From a virus, in IMG/VR virus record IMGVR_UViG_3300007734_000680, positions 1 through 40,009 of that record: a stretch of 40,009 bases of DNA, one strand, 5' to 3'. The notes beneath the pieces were generated by a model. It saw only the letters and a list, made by a program, of their open reading frames with translations. It was not told the DNA's origin and made no database searches. The translations under genes and the position numbers were made by a program. Each line of letters begins with the position of its first letter. The first letter of the stretch is position 1. Positions 32,567 through 38,114 of the stretch are shown here, piece by piece.

Positions 32567-32757
32567 TAGTCCTCCTCGTATAGATGTTTGTATTTTGGCC
32601 AGCATTCTGAGCAGTACGAATGGTATGGGTTAGGCTCGACGCCGCCTTCCCAGTCGCCTGATCTTTTGTTGCAGACTTCACAATCGAAGGCATCAAAGTT
32701 TATAACTGTGATACCTATTGCTGCTGCGTCTTTTACGAATTCGTCCATGTTAAACAT
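32566..32757 (-). CDS. Small zinc-binding protein
   Basis: 63 residues after an AGGAGG site. CEVC near residue 26 and CSEC near residue 49 form a zinc-ribbon pair separated by a charged loop. It is acidic overall, so a protein-protein role is as likely as DNA binding. Function is unknown. Confidence 0.55.
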   Translation of the reverse strand: MFNMDEFVKDAAAIGITVINFDAFDCEVCNKRSGDWEGGVEPNPYHSYCSECWPKYKHLYEED

Positions 32758-32767
32758 GTTACCTCCT

Positions 32768-32793
32768 GGGGGAGGAGCCGAAGCCCCTCCCCC
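32768..32793 (-). other. GC-rich hairpin between leftward genes
   Basis: GGGGGAGG / CCTCCCCC arms (32768-32775, 32786-32793) lie just upstream of the ribosome site of the zinc-binding gene. No T-run is present. It could be a processing or stability element in the operon. Confidence 0.45.
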
Positions 32794-32801
32794 TGTGATA
32801 G

Positions 32802-33233
32802 TTACTTGACTCCCAACTTCTTGAGTTGCGGCTTAGGCTTGGCAACTCGTGTGAGATTGACTGCGAATGTGACTACCGGCTTCTCATAGAGATCGTCGAA
32901 GTCAACATTGTTTGATCCGCAATCGTTTGCATCCCAACCGCTTGTGCTGTAGCCTGCATCTTCTGCGAGCCTTTGTCGTGCACCCCATCCGGTATATTTC
33001 TTGAGATCCTTGATTGCTTCGTGCAGATCACCGATGAACCGAACTGTCGCCATCTGGTGTTCTGTGTTGTTGTATCGCTTGGACATTTGGCGTCCGATTT
33101 CTACTACTGCTGACTCGAACGCATTGCTTAGGATATCTAGGTCAACCTCACCACTGATGTCGACACTGATGTTTTTGATGTCCGCCATCTTCGGCGGTAC
33201 GCACTTGTTCTTGTTCTTGATTGTCTTACCCAT
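32802..33233 (-). CDS. Unknown protein (143 aa)
   Basis: ATG 33233 is chosen because GGAG precedes it; the longer open frame upstream is arginine-rich shadow sequence. The N terminus is lysine-rich (MGKTIKNKNKCVPPK), then a beta strand and a long helix (DILSNAFESAVVEIGRQMSKRY). Next comes HEAIKDLKKYTGWGARQRLAEDAGYST and a basic C-terminal tail (KPKPQLKKLGVK). No family was recognised. It overlaps the upstream gene by 8 bp. Confidence 0.6.
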   Translation of the reverse strand: MGKTIKNKNKCVPPKMADIKNISVDISGEVDLDILSNAFESAVVEIGRQMSKRYNNTEHQMATVRFIGDLHEAIKDLKKYTGWGARQRLAEDAGYSTSGWDANDCGSNNVDFDDLYEKPVVTFAVNLTRVAKPKPQLKKLGVK

Positions 33234-33672
33234 TGTTCTCCTCCTTCTGGCGCTGCACAATGTACGCGCCTGTGCCGAAGTCGTACGAGATGTCGTACGA
33301 CTCATCAAACTTCTCGAATGATTCACCTGATTCGGTTAGTTGGAAGACTCTGTTTAGGATGGCAGTCAAGTACGACCACCGCTTGTCTTCTTCCACTCCG
33401 TCACCGTCGACGATCCTGTCGATCTCTTTGCCTGCGAATGCTGCTGCTTTGAGCAAGTTCTTTTGAACTAGCCGTAGATCTCGCAGTACTTCTGGATTGA
33501 AGCCAGTGAGATCGTCGAGATTATCAACGATCTTGTCGAGTTCATAGTAGAGTTCATTGGCTTCGTTCTCTGCATCTTTTGCGTACGATGTTGCGTTTTC
33601 TGCAGAGTTGCTTGCTGAGTATGAGTTACTCCTCGCTGTCTCGAGAAGTTCCCTTAACTTCTGAATATCCAT
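33226..33672 (-). CDS. Coiled-coil protein (148 aa)
   Basis: A leftward gene. Residues ~1-85 form helices rich in Asn/Ser/Ala/Glu (LRELLETARSNSYSASNSA, YYELDKIVDNLDDL), a likely coiled coil. The remainder is charged with DISYDFGTGAYIVQRQKEE at the end. It is acidic overall. Function is unknown. The surrounding genes suggest an early host-takeover or regulatory set, which is an inference from position only. Confidence 0.55.
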   Translation of the reverse strand: MDIQKLRELLETARSNSYSASNSAENATSYAKDAENEANELYYELDKIVDNLDDLTGFNPEVLRDLRLVQKNLLKAAAFAGKEIDRIVDGDGVEEDKRWSYLTAILNRVFQLTESGESFEKFDESYDISYDFGTGAYIVQRQKEENNG

Positions 33673-33847
33673 TGGTCTCTCCTATTCTGTCCAGGTTGAA
33701 GTCCTGAACGCTACTAATTGCTCTTGCTTGCTCGGCTTCGCATTGGTCGCATAGACCGTAGCCGAATCCTTCTGAATAGAAACCTGTTTCAACTGGATCG
33801 AACCGGATCTCACAATCCGCGCACTGAACCAGTTTCTTTCTGGCCAT
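33626..33847 (-). CDS. Zinc-ribbon protein
   Basis: CADC and CDQC motifs ~24 residues apart give a DksA/TraR-like two-knuckle pattern at the N-terminal half. The C terminus is disordered and charged. The run of G on the minus strand upstream (AAAGGGGG) fits ATG 33847; ATG 33853 and GTG 33856 are in-frame alternatives. It overlaps the coiled-coil gene by 47 bp. Confidence 0.55.
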   Translation of the reverse strand: MARKKLVQCADCEIRFDPVETGFYSEGFGYGLCDQCEAEQARAISSVQDFNLDRIGETNGYSEVKGTSRDSEE

Positions 33848-34118
33848 CCTCATCACCCCCTTTCTCTAGTAATTCTAGCATTTGCCATGATACTACGCAT
33901 TCTGGATCGTTGCATTCGTATGCGTAGCAGTTGAGTGTTGATGGTTTGCCTGGCCATTTGAAGACTGCCATAAATGGATCTTGCCAGACACGCATTGTGT
34001 AATCCTCTGCGTCTAGAATAAACTTGAGATCTTCTACTGCGTTGCGTTCTGTTGTGAATGCACCGCTGTGGTCTGGCATGCAGCCTGGTAGGCTGATCTC
34101 GCTATGATAGTGGTTCAC
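33810..34118 (-). CDS. Unknown small protein (102 aa)
   Basis: GTG 34118 follows GGAGG with 6-bp spacing on the minus strand and lies inside the end of the upstream gene, so the longer open frame is rejected. The sequence contains PGCMPDHSGAFTTERNAVEDLKF and a later CYAYECNDPEC cluster (three cysteines), with an acidic C terminus. It has a possible metal site and unknown function. Confidence 0.6.
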   Translation of the reverse strand: MNHYHSEISLPGCMPDHSGAFTTERNAVEDLKFILDAEDYTMRVWQDPFMAVFKWPGKPSTLNCYAYECNDPECVVSWQMLELLEKGGDEDGQKETGSVRGL

Positions 34119-34374
34119 TGCAGGCCTCCACTGTTTCCCATCCGAGTTCTTCGTATTCCCAGTCGTATTCATGTCCATGTTCATCAATCTCCTTTGCTGC
34201 TAGACTATTGCTTAGCGCATACACGATTGTGCTGCGGTACACATCTTGGTGCTGCACCACCCGGATGCGTTTTTCATATGTCGGATGGCAGGCTTCGCAT
34301 GGGCCCGGGCATCCGTGTTTTTCTGTCTGTTCTTCAAACTTTGCCAGATTGAACGACTTCGGCTGATGATACAT
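34102..34374 (-). CDS. Small Cys/His-rich protein
   Basis: 90 residues after an AGGAG site. HGCPGPCEACHP (residues ~20-31) is a compact Cys/His cluster that could hold a metal ion. The C-terminal half is very acidic (EIDEHGHEYDWEYEELGWE). Function is unknown. Confidence 0.55.
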   Translation of the reverse strand: MYHQPKSFNLAKFEEQTEKHGCPGPCEACHPTYEKRIRVVQHQDVYRSTIVYALSNSLAAKEIDEHGHEYDWEYEELGWETVEACSEPLS

Positions 34375-34591
34375 ATTGCAACTCCTTTCTTACTGATTTG
34401 ATGATATCGTCTACGAGTGCTAGGCAGCCTTCTCGGTCGTTCTGGGTCATTACCCACATTGACATGTTGATCTCCCAGCACATGAGGCAGTAGCTGCCTT
34501 GCACTGCTCCCCACATGCCATGCCAGTGAACCATTCTTGCCGTTTTGAAATCTTGCTGGCAACGCCGGCACTTGCTTCGTACTTCTACCAT
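34334..34591 (-). CDS. Small zinc-ribbon-like protein
   Basis: 85 residues. The ATG at 34591 overlaps the preceding stop (ATGGTAG), indicating coupled translation; no ribosome site was found. CRRC near residue 8 and CLMC near residue 35 form a zinc-ribbon pair around an aromatic segment. The helical C terminus is acidic then basic. Function is unknown. Confidence 0.55.
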   Translation of the reverse strand: MVEVRSKCRRCQQDFKTARMVHWHGMWGAVQGSYCLMCWEINMSMWVMTQNDREGCLALVDDIIKSVRKELQYVSSAEVVQSGKV

Positions 34592-34737
34592 AGGATCGGC
34601 TGGCCGTTTGCCGCTGCGTGTTTCTTGCACATGTGCAGTCCTTTCTTTGTGTTGAACTCATGCGTGTATACTACAACATATCCTAGTGCGCCGCATGATT
34701 TGTATACGCACTTGAATGCTTTGTTCTTGTACCTCAT
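34585..34737 (-). CDS. Small Cys-containing protein (50 aa), first gene after a promoter
   Basis: ATG 34737 follows GGAGG by 5 bp. KCVYKSC near the N terminus and CKKH near residue 38 could form one metal site. It is basic. It is the first gene downstream of the best promoter on this strand. Confidence 0.6.
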   Translation of the reverse strand: MRYKNKAFKCVYKSCGALGYVVVYTHEFNTKKGLHMCKKHAAANGQPILW

Positions 34738-34756
34738 GTTACCTCCTTGCCATGTG

Positions 34757-34785
34757 ATAGTACCATAGGGCGGAACTCCTTTCAA
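34757..34785 (-). promoter_or_regulatory. Strong sigma70-type promoter, leftward
   Basis: On the minus strand TTGAAA (34785-34780), a 17-bp spacer and TACTAT (34762-34757) with a TG one base before the -10 (extended -10). Transcription would begin ~15 bp before the GGAGG site of the 50-aa gene. The -10 overlaps a copy of the GTGATAGT motif. Confidence 0.7.
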
Positions 34786-34806
34786 TTACCGCGATTAGCG
34801 GTAATT
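34784..34806. promoter_or_regulatory. Perfect palindrome overlapping the leftward -35 box
   Basis: AATTACCGC (34784-34792), loop GATTA, GCGGTAATT (34798-34806). The left arm shares its first two bases with the -35 box. Such a 9-bp dyad next to a promoter is a plausible operator. As RNA from the upstream operon it would also form a hairpin. Confidence 0.5.
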
Positions 34807-34817
34807 GTACATTTGTG

Positions 34818-34834
34818 CGGTTGCGAAGCAACCG
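34818..34834. other. Small hairpin upstream of the palindrome
   Basis: CGGTTGC, loop GAA, GCAACCG (34818-34834). It sits between the terminator at 34859 and the palindrome, in a 170-bp non-coding stretch. Confidence 0.4.
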
Positions 34835-34858
34835 TTCCTTTGGGGGGTGAAAATAAAT

Positions 34859-34886
34859 CCGCCCAGCCGCGTGAGCGGCTGGGCGG
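34859..34886 (-). terminator. Terminator after the SSB-like/membrane gene pair
   Basis: A perfect 12-bp stem (34859-34870 / 34875-34886) with a GTGA loop lies 20 bp after the stop of the leftward membrane-protein gene. On that strand GATTTATTTTC follows, an interrupted T-tract. A new promoter begins just beyond, so this separates two leftward transcription units. Confidence 0.75.
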
Positions 34887-34906
34887 TAGTTGCTAGACCT
34901 GCTGGT

Positions 34907-35095
34907 CTAGATCCTGCGGTAGTGTTCGCGGAGACGGATGTTGATCTCATCTCCGATCCACAACGAAGTGCCGAGGATACCTAGTCCTGCTGGCACTCCG
35001 AATGCAGCGCCGAGTAGGGAGCCGAAGGCTCCGTAGCCGGCTGCTGCGCCGAACACTAGCGATGCAACCAATAGAATCTTCTCTCCTGCGTTCAT
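34907..35095 (-). CDS. Small glycine-rich membrane protein
   Basis: 62 residues after GAGGAGG. Two hydrophobic, glycine/alanine-rich stretches (KILLVASLVFGAAAGYGAFG and LLGAAFGVPAGLGILGTSLW) form a helical hairpin. The tail is charged (INIRLREHYRRI). The start overlaps the SSB-like gene by 4 bp. Possible roles include a membrane anchor or small toxin-like protein; nothing specific is visible. Confidence 0.6.
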   Translation of the reverse strand: MNAGEKILLVASLVFGAAAGYGAFGSLLGAAFGVPAGLGILGTSLWIGDEINIRLREHYRRI

Positions 35096-35430
35096 GCTGG
35101 AACCTCCTCATTCATGCTGTCTACAACGATGTTGGTATAGTACACTGGCTTACCACCTGCGACATCCTTCTTCTTGATGTCAATGTGTCCAGTGAAGTCT
35201 ACCATCTGACCTGCCTTGGCAGCAAGTGCCTCGGCTACCGTACCGCTTGCGATGCAGCGGATGTAGCGCACCTTGGTATCTTCACCTTCGCCGCTGGTGG
35301 CAGCAACTGTGAAGGTTAGGCGTGCTGTACCGTACTGCGAGAGTTCCTTGCTTGTGAACTGGTACGATGGTGTCGCACCGTCCGCTCGGAACTGCTGGAA
35401 CTTACCTGAGAGCCTAACCGTGTTAGCCAT
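35092..35430 (-). CDS. SSB-like OB-fold protein
   Basis: 112 residues from ATG 35430 with AGGAG upstream. The order of strands resembles a compact OB-fold: VRLSGKFQQFRAD, then ARLTFTVAATSGEG, VRYIRCIASG, then MVDFTGHIDIKKKDVAGGKPVYYTNIVVDSM. This is like phage single-strand DNA-binding proteins, but it lacks the long acidic tail of bacterial SSB and is short. As the first gene of the leftward strand next to the non-coding region, it would be made early and could coat DNA for the DnaB helicase and ERF. The assignment is by pattern only. Confidence 0.55.
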   Translation of the reverse strand: MANTVRLSGKFQQFRADGATPSYQFTSKELSQYGTARLTFTVAATSGEGEDTKVRYIRCIASGTVAEALAAKAGQMVDFTGHIDIKKKDVAGGKPVYYTNIVVDSMNEEVPA

Positions 35431-35619
35431 TTCTGCTAACTCCTTTTGCTATGTCCAGGTTGCCACGCGGAAGTCCCTTGTGGGGGCTGGACAACGAGGG
35501 TATCCATCGGTTGTCAAGGGCGCCGCCCGCAGGGCGGAGCCGCATTTGTCCGAGGAGCTGTGAAGCGACGAGGTGATAGTAGAGTGCTCCGGCTTGACCG
35601 GCGGGAGCGTGAGCGACTA

Positions 35620-35662
35620 GCGGGGCTGCGCATCGCTTATAAATAAATAAGCGCAGCCCCGC
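35620..35662. other. 12-bp hairpin with AT-rich loop in non-coding region
   Basis: GCGGGGCTGCGC (35620-35631) pairs perfectly with GCGCAGCCCCGC (35651-35662). The 19-base loop contains its own CGCTTAT/ATAAGCG pairing. It could be a terminator-like element, part of a structured RNA or an origin cruciform. Confidence 0.6.
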
Positions 35663-35723
35663 GTCACCCTTTACTCCGATGGTACCCTTGGAAGACCAGC
35701 CCCCAGACCGTATTTCGCCAAGA

Positions 35724-35778
35724 CGACCGAGCCTGCGCGTGAGCGCAGAAAAACGCGCAAGCGTTTTCTGCTCGGTTG
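35724..35778 (+). ncRNA. Candidate structured RNA: three-way junction with two GNRA loops
   Basis: A 9-bp outer helix (35724-35732 / 35770-35778, one G-U) encloses two hairpins. The first is 35733-35748, 6 bp with loop GTGA. The second is 35750-35756 / 35761-35767, 7 bp with loop GCAA. Both loops are GNRA type when read on the plus strand only. GCAG (35745-35748) can alternatively pair with CTGC (35768-35771), extending the second hairpin at the expense of the first. No known RNA family was recognised. Confidence 0.4.
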
Positions 35779-36088
35779 GATTGGCGTGTGCAAGTTGGCT
35801 TATCTTGCGCTGTGCTTGTTGCTGAGCGTGAACTGTGCGTGAGTGTGGGGGTAATACACCATCTACCAACCATACCCCCCTGCACTTCACACATGACAAT
35901 GCCCCTGTGCAGCCAATAGGCTTCTGTTCTGGCAGCGCACAATTTCCACTGAGGGGGCTCCTGGGCGGTGTTTTGATAAGATTTCCGCCCGCGTGGGTAC
36001 ACCCCAGCTCCGCCCTTGGACACCCCCAGTGAAAATGAGCCCCCTCCCTTCCTAAAGGCCATGCATATATTTTTTAAAGAAACCTTAA

Positions 36089-36117
36089 TCTGTACAATTT
36101 TCTGCAAAAAGTGCCAA
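36089..36117 (-). promoter_or_regulatory. Weak candidate leftward promoter upstream of the SSB-like operon
   Basis: On the minus strand TTGGCA (36117-36112), 17 bp, TACAGA (36094-36089) in AT-rich DNA. It would produce a leader of ~650 bases through the inverted-repeat region before the SSB-like gene. The -10 is poor. Confidence 0.3.
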
Positions 36118-36192
36118 AAACCTGTCTTATATATAGAGGACTATTACAGGTATACCGGAATCTTAAACAAAGAAGGTATATAAACCTTTAGG

Positions 36193-36205
36193 GGGCAGTC
36201 TGCCC
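36193..36205 (+). promoter_or_regulatory. Small hairpin next to the ribosome site of 36220
   Basis: GGGCA, loop GTC, TGCCC, directly before GGGAGA, the ribosome site of the next gene. It could modulate translation start; this is tentative. Confidence 0.3.
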
Positions 36206-36219
36206 TGGGAGATGTAACA

Positions 36220-36573
36220 ATGCCAGTACGCAAGGGAGTGGACCCGAAGCCGGATGGACAGACCTGGAGCCAGGGCCGCAAGGCCGCTGAGGGCGCCAGG
36301 GGGTATGCTCCTGCCCCGCGTGGTGGCACAAAGCCCGTACAGCTCGGCACTACCCGTGGCGCAAATGCCTATACGCGGGTATGGCGGCCTGGATTCGGCT
36401 GGAAGCCAGCGTTCGTACAGGCCGGAAACACCATCAAGGGCGCTAGGGCAGTTGATGTTGCCGGTGGCAATGTGCTGAAAGAAGCCCTTCGCGCCACGAA
36501 CAAGACTTCCATGGGGCCACTCAGCTTTGGCGGCGGTGGCGGCGGAGATCTAAGAAGCCAGAAGAAGAAGTAA
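36220..36573 (+). CDS. Basic glycine-rich protein (117 aa)
   Basis: First gene of the rightward late block, with GGGAGA before the ATG. The sequence is mostly low complexity: SQGRKAAEGARGYAPAPRGG, then a short ordered part (RVWRPGFGWKPAFVQAGNTI), a run of glycines and a KKK end. No motif was seen. The cluster of very basic proteins here suggests DNA- or virion-associated roles. It ends in a TAATG overlap. Confidence 0.55.
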   Translation: MPVRKGVDPKPDGQTWSQGRKAAEGARGYAPAPRGGTKPVQLGTTRGANAYTRVWRPGFGWKPAFVQAGNTIKGARAVDVAGGNVLKEALRATNKTSMGPLSFGGGGGGDLRSQKKK

Positions 36574-36977
36574 TGGCCCCGCGCACACGGTTGCAGCGGG
36601 CCCAGGCGTACGTCGACGAGGCCAAAGAGGTACTGAACCTCTCCCAGTGGGAGATAAAGGTCCAGGACTACCCGTCGGCGGAAGACGCGTATGCGGATAT
36701 CGAGCCGCATGACTACCTCTGGCACGCCAAGCTCCGCCTTTCAGAGGACTTCTGGAAGGAAAAGCCGGAGGATCAGGCCAAGATCGTGGCCCACGAGCTG
36801 CTCCACCTGCACTATGCCGGTGTCGAGCGTATTATCAACCACCTGGAGCCAATACTCGGCGGCCAGGCCCACGAACTTCTCTCTAAGTTCTGGGATATCG
36901 AGGTAGAGAGAGCTGCGGACGCGCTGTCCGGCCCCGTCGGAGGGCTACTGCCGACACCAGATTTCGGGGGCAAGTGA
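36573..36977 (+). CDS. HExxH zinc metallopeptidase-like protein
   Basis: A 134-residue protein. [15 protein letters not shown] (69-83) gives the zinc motif H74-E75-x-x-H78, and [11 protein letters not shown] (~109-119) provides a possible third ligand glutamate, an arrangement like small gluzincins. The N terminus is a helix rich in Glu/Lys followed by WEIKVQDYP, as in SprT/ImmA-like minimal proteases. It is cytoplasmic (no signal). It could process a virion protein, act on a host regulator or be structural. Substrate is unknown. Confidence 0.65.
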   Translation: MAPRTRLQRAQAYVDEAKEVLNLSQWEIKVQDYPSAEDAYADIEPHDYLWHAKLRLSEDFWKEKPEDQAKIVAHELLHLHYAGVERIINHLEPILGGQAHELLSKFWDIEVERAADALSGPVGGLLPTPDFGGK

Positions 36978-37114
36978 TGCCGCTTAAGAAGGGCTCCTCA
37001 CAGAAGGTCGTATCGGCCAATATCCGCAAGGAGCTGAAGGCAGGAAAGCCGCGCAAGCAAGCAATCGCCATTGCCCTGCGGGCAGCAGGTAAGTCCAAGA
37101 AGAAGGGGAAGTAA
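36977..37114 (+). CDS. Small basic phage protein (45 aa)
   Basis: A short gene; ATG 36977 overlaps the peptidase stop. [20 protein letters not shown] and [20 protein letters not shown] form a pattern repeated in many marine and freshwater phages, usually beside structural genes. Extremely basic; probably binds DNA or another virion part. Function is unknown. Confidence 0.75.
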   Translation: MPLKKGSSQKVVSANIRKELKAGKPRKQAIAIALRAAGKSKKKGK

Positions 37115-37117
37115 CAA

Positions 37118-37273
37118 ATGCCGATGATCGAAGGGAAGAAGTTCCCATACACCAAGGCCGGAAAGAAGGCCGCCAAGGCTTATGCGGCTAAGCATGAGAA
37201 GGGCGAGTCCAAGAAGGAAATGATCATGGAGTACGGCAAGGTCAAGAAGAAGAAGGCAAAGGGGAAGAAGTAA
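37118..37273 (+). CDS. Small basic phage protein (51 aa)
   Basis: A short gene, ATG 37118 three bp after the previous stop. FPYTKAGKKAAKAYAAKH followed by MIMEYGKVKKKKAKGKK is again a lysine-rich helix. Families of this FPYTxxGxxxA type are common in phage head-gene regions. TAATG overlap with the next gene. Function is unknown. Confidence 0.7.
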   Translation: MPMIEGKKFPYTKAGKKAAKAYAAKHEKGESKKEMIMEYGKVKKKKAKGKK

Positions 37274-37668
37274 TGGCACCGCGAAAGAAGGTCAGCTCAT
37301 ACGACCTGGATTCGTATCTTGGCCGTTCCCAGTACGTAAACAGCTCAATCGACAAGAAAACTGCAAGGCAGCGCCAGAAGTCCTTCAAGGACACCGTTGG
37401 TCCAGCGGCTGGAGCCGGAATGATCGGACTTGCCGCAGCTGGAGCGCTTGCAGGGGCCCCAATCGGGCTTGCAGTTGCCCCCATGGCCGGACTTGCATAC
37501 ATCGCAAGCAAGGGCAAGGCAAGGGCAGAGCGCAAGCAAAAGGCAGCGGACTATTCAGCTGCTGCAGTGAAGCGAAGCCGACCACGTCCGGTGCTCCCAG
37601 CAAAGGCTGCAGCTGCCGCTGCAACTAAGAGGACTCGATCGGTACCAACCTCTACTCGGGCAAAGTAA
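37273..37668 (+). CDS. Basic protein with central hydrophobic segment (131 aa)
   Basis: The N terminus is basic (APRKKVSSYDLDSYLGRSQYV). Residues ~42-82 are glycine/alanine-rich and hydrophobic (AGAGMIGLAAAGALAGAPIG, LAVAPMAGLAYIAS), probably one or two membrane-seeking helices. The C terminus is Arg/Lys/Ala/Pro-rich low complexity. It could be a membrane-active ejection or minor virion protein; this is speculation from composition. No motif. Confidence 0.5.
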   Translation: MAPRKKVSSYDLDSYLGRSQYVNSSIDKKTARQRQKSFKDTVGPAAGAGMIGLAAAGALAGAPIGLAVAPMAGLAYIASKGKARAERKQKAADYSAAAVKRSRPRPVLPAKAAAAAATKRTRSVPTSTRAK

Positions 37669-38064
37669 TTGGGATACACAAAGCCCGGCCTGCGCGAGTC
37701 CATCAAGGACCGCATCATGGCCAGTGGCAAGGGCGGTAAGCCCGGCCAGTGGTCAGCCCGCAAGGCACAGCTCCTAGCTCAGGCCTACGAGAAGGCTGGC
37801 GGTGGTTACTCAGGCGAGAAGACCAAGGCCCAAAAGTCACTCTCCAAGTGGACGGGTGAGAAGTGGGGAACCAAGTCCGGCAAGCCGAGCACGCAGGGCG
37901 AGAAGGCAACCGGAGAACGCTACCTCCCCAAGAAGGCCCGCGAGGCCCTCTCCAAGAAGGAGTACGCGGCAACTTCAGCGAAGAAGCGCGAAGATACGAA
38001 GAAGGGCAAGCAATTCTCGAAGCAGCCCAGCAAGATTGCCAAGAAGACTTCGAGATACAGGTAA
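37669..38064 (+). CDS. DUF5872-like basic protein
   Basis: 131 residues from TTG 37669, abutting the upstream stop. Residues ~58-131 carry the recognisable LSKWTGEKWGTKSGKP, GERYLPKKAREALSKKEYAAT and KKGKQFSKQPSKIAKKT segments of DUF5872, a family found in phages and giant viruses, function unknown. The N terminus PGLRESIKDRIMASGKGGKPGQWSARKAQLL precedes it. A DNA-condensing or virion role is plausible from charge. Confidence 0.75.
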   Translation: MGYTKPGLRESIKDRIMASGKGGKPGQWSARKAQLLAQAYEKAGGGYSGEKTKAQKSLSKWTGEKWGTKSGKPSTQGEKATGERYLPKKAREALSKKEYAATSAKKREDTKKGKQFSKQPSKIAKKTSRYR

Positions 38065-38084
38065 GTCGGAGTAACAAAAATTTC

Positions 38085-38099
38085 GCCCGCTTCGCGGGC
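38085..38099 (+). terminator. Small hairpin after the DUF5872-like gene
   Basis: GCCCGC-TTC-GCGGGC (38085-38099) followed by TTGGGGG. Five A precede it. It is short of T residues, so termination would be weak. Confidence 0.45.
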
Positions 38100-38114
38100 T
38101 TGGGGGAGTAAGAG

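Larger units (their letters stand above)
35431..36219. other. 790-bp non-coding divergent region, rich in inverted repeats
   Basis: Between the divergent SSB-like (leftward) and 36220 (rightward) genes there is no credible gene. 35453-36046 is GC-rich and contains many nested inverted repeats: 35453-35458/35487-35492, 35523-35528/35532-35537, 35586-35590/35604-35608, 35620-35631/35651-35662, 35724-35778, 35847-35853/35873-35879, 35963-35968/35985-35990 and 35951-35960/36037-36046. 36060-36190 is AT-rich. It probably holds the divergent promoters and may contain a replication origin or a large structured RNA. Confidence 0.75.

Noticed and set aside
34734-34766. Ten-residue leader peptide before the 50-aa leftward gene
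   Set aside because: Its AAAGGAG and ATG fall between the -35 and -10 of the better-supported promoter, so most of it would not be transcribed from there.
35489-35517. Leftward promoter based on TTGACA at 35517-35512
   Set aside because: No acceptable -10 at 16-18 bp spacing.
35423-35899. 158-codon minus-strand open frame in the non-coding region, and other frames at 35446, 35664 and 35835
   Set aside because: No ribosome sites, odd composition, and they run through the strong inverted repeats; one overlaps the SSB-like start.
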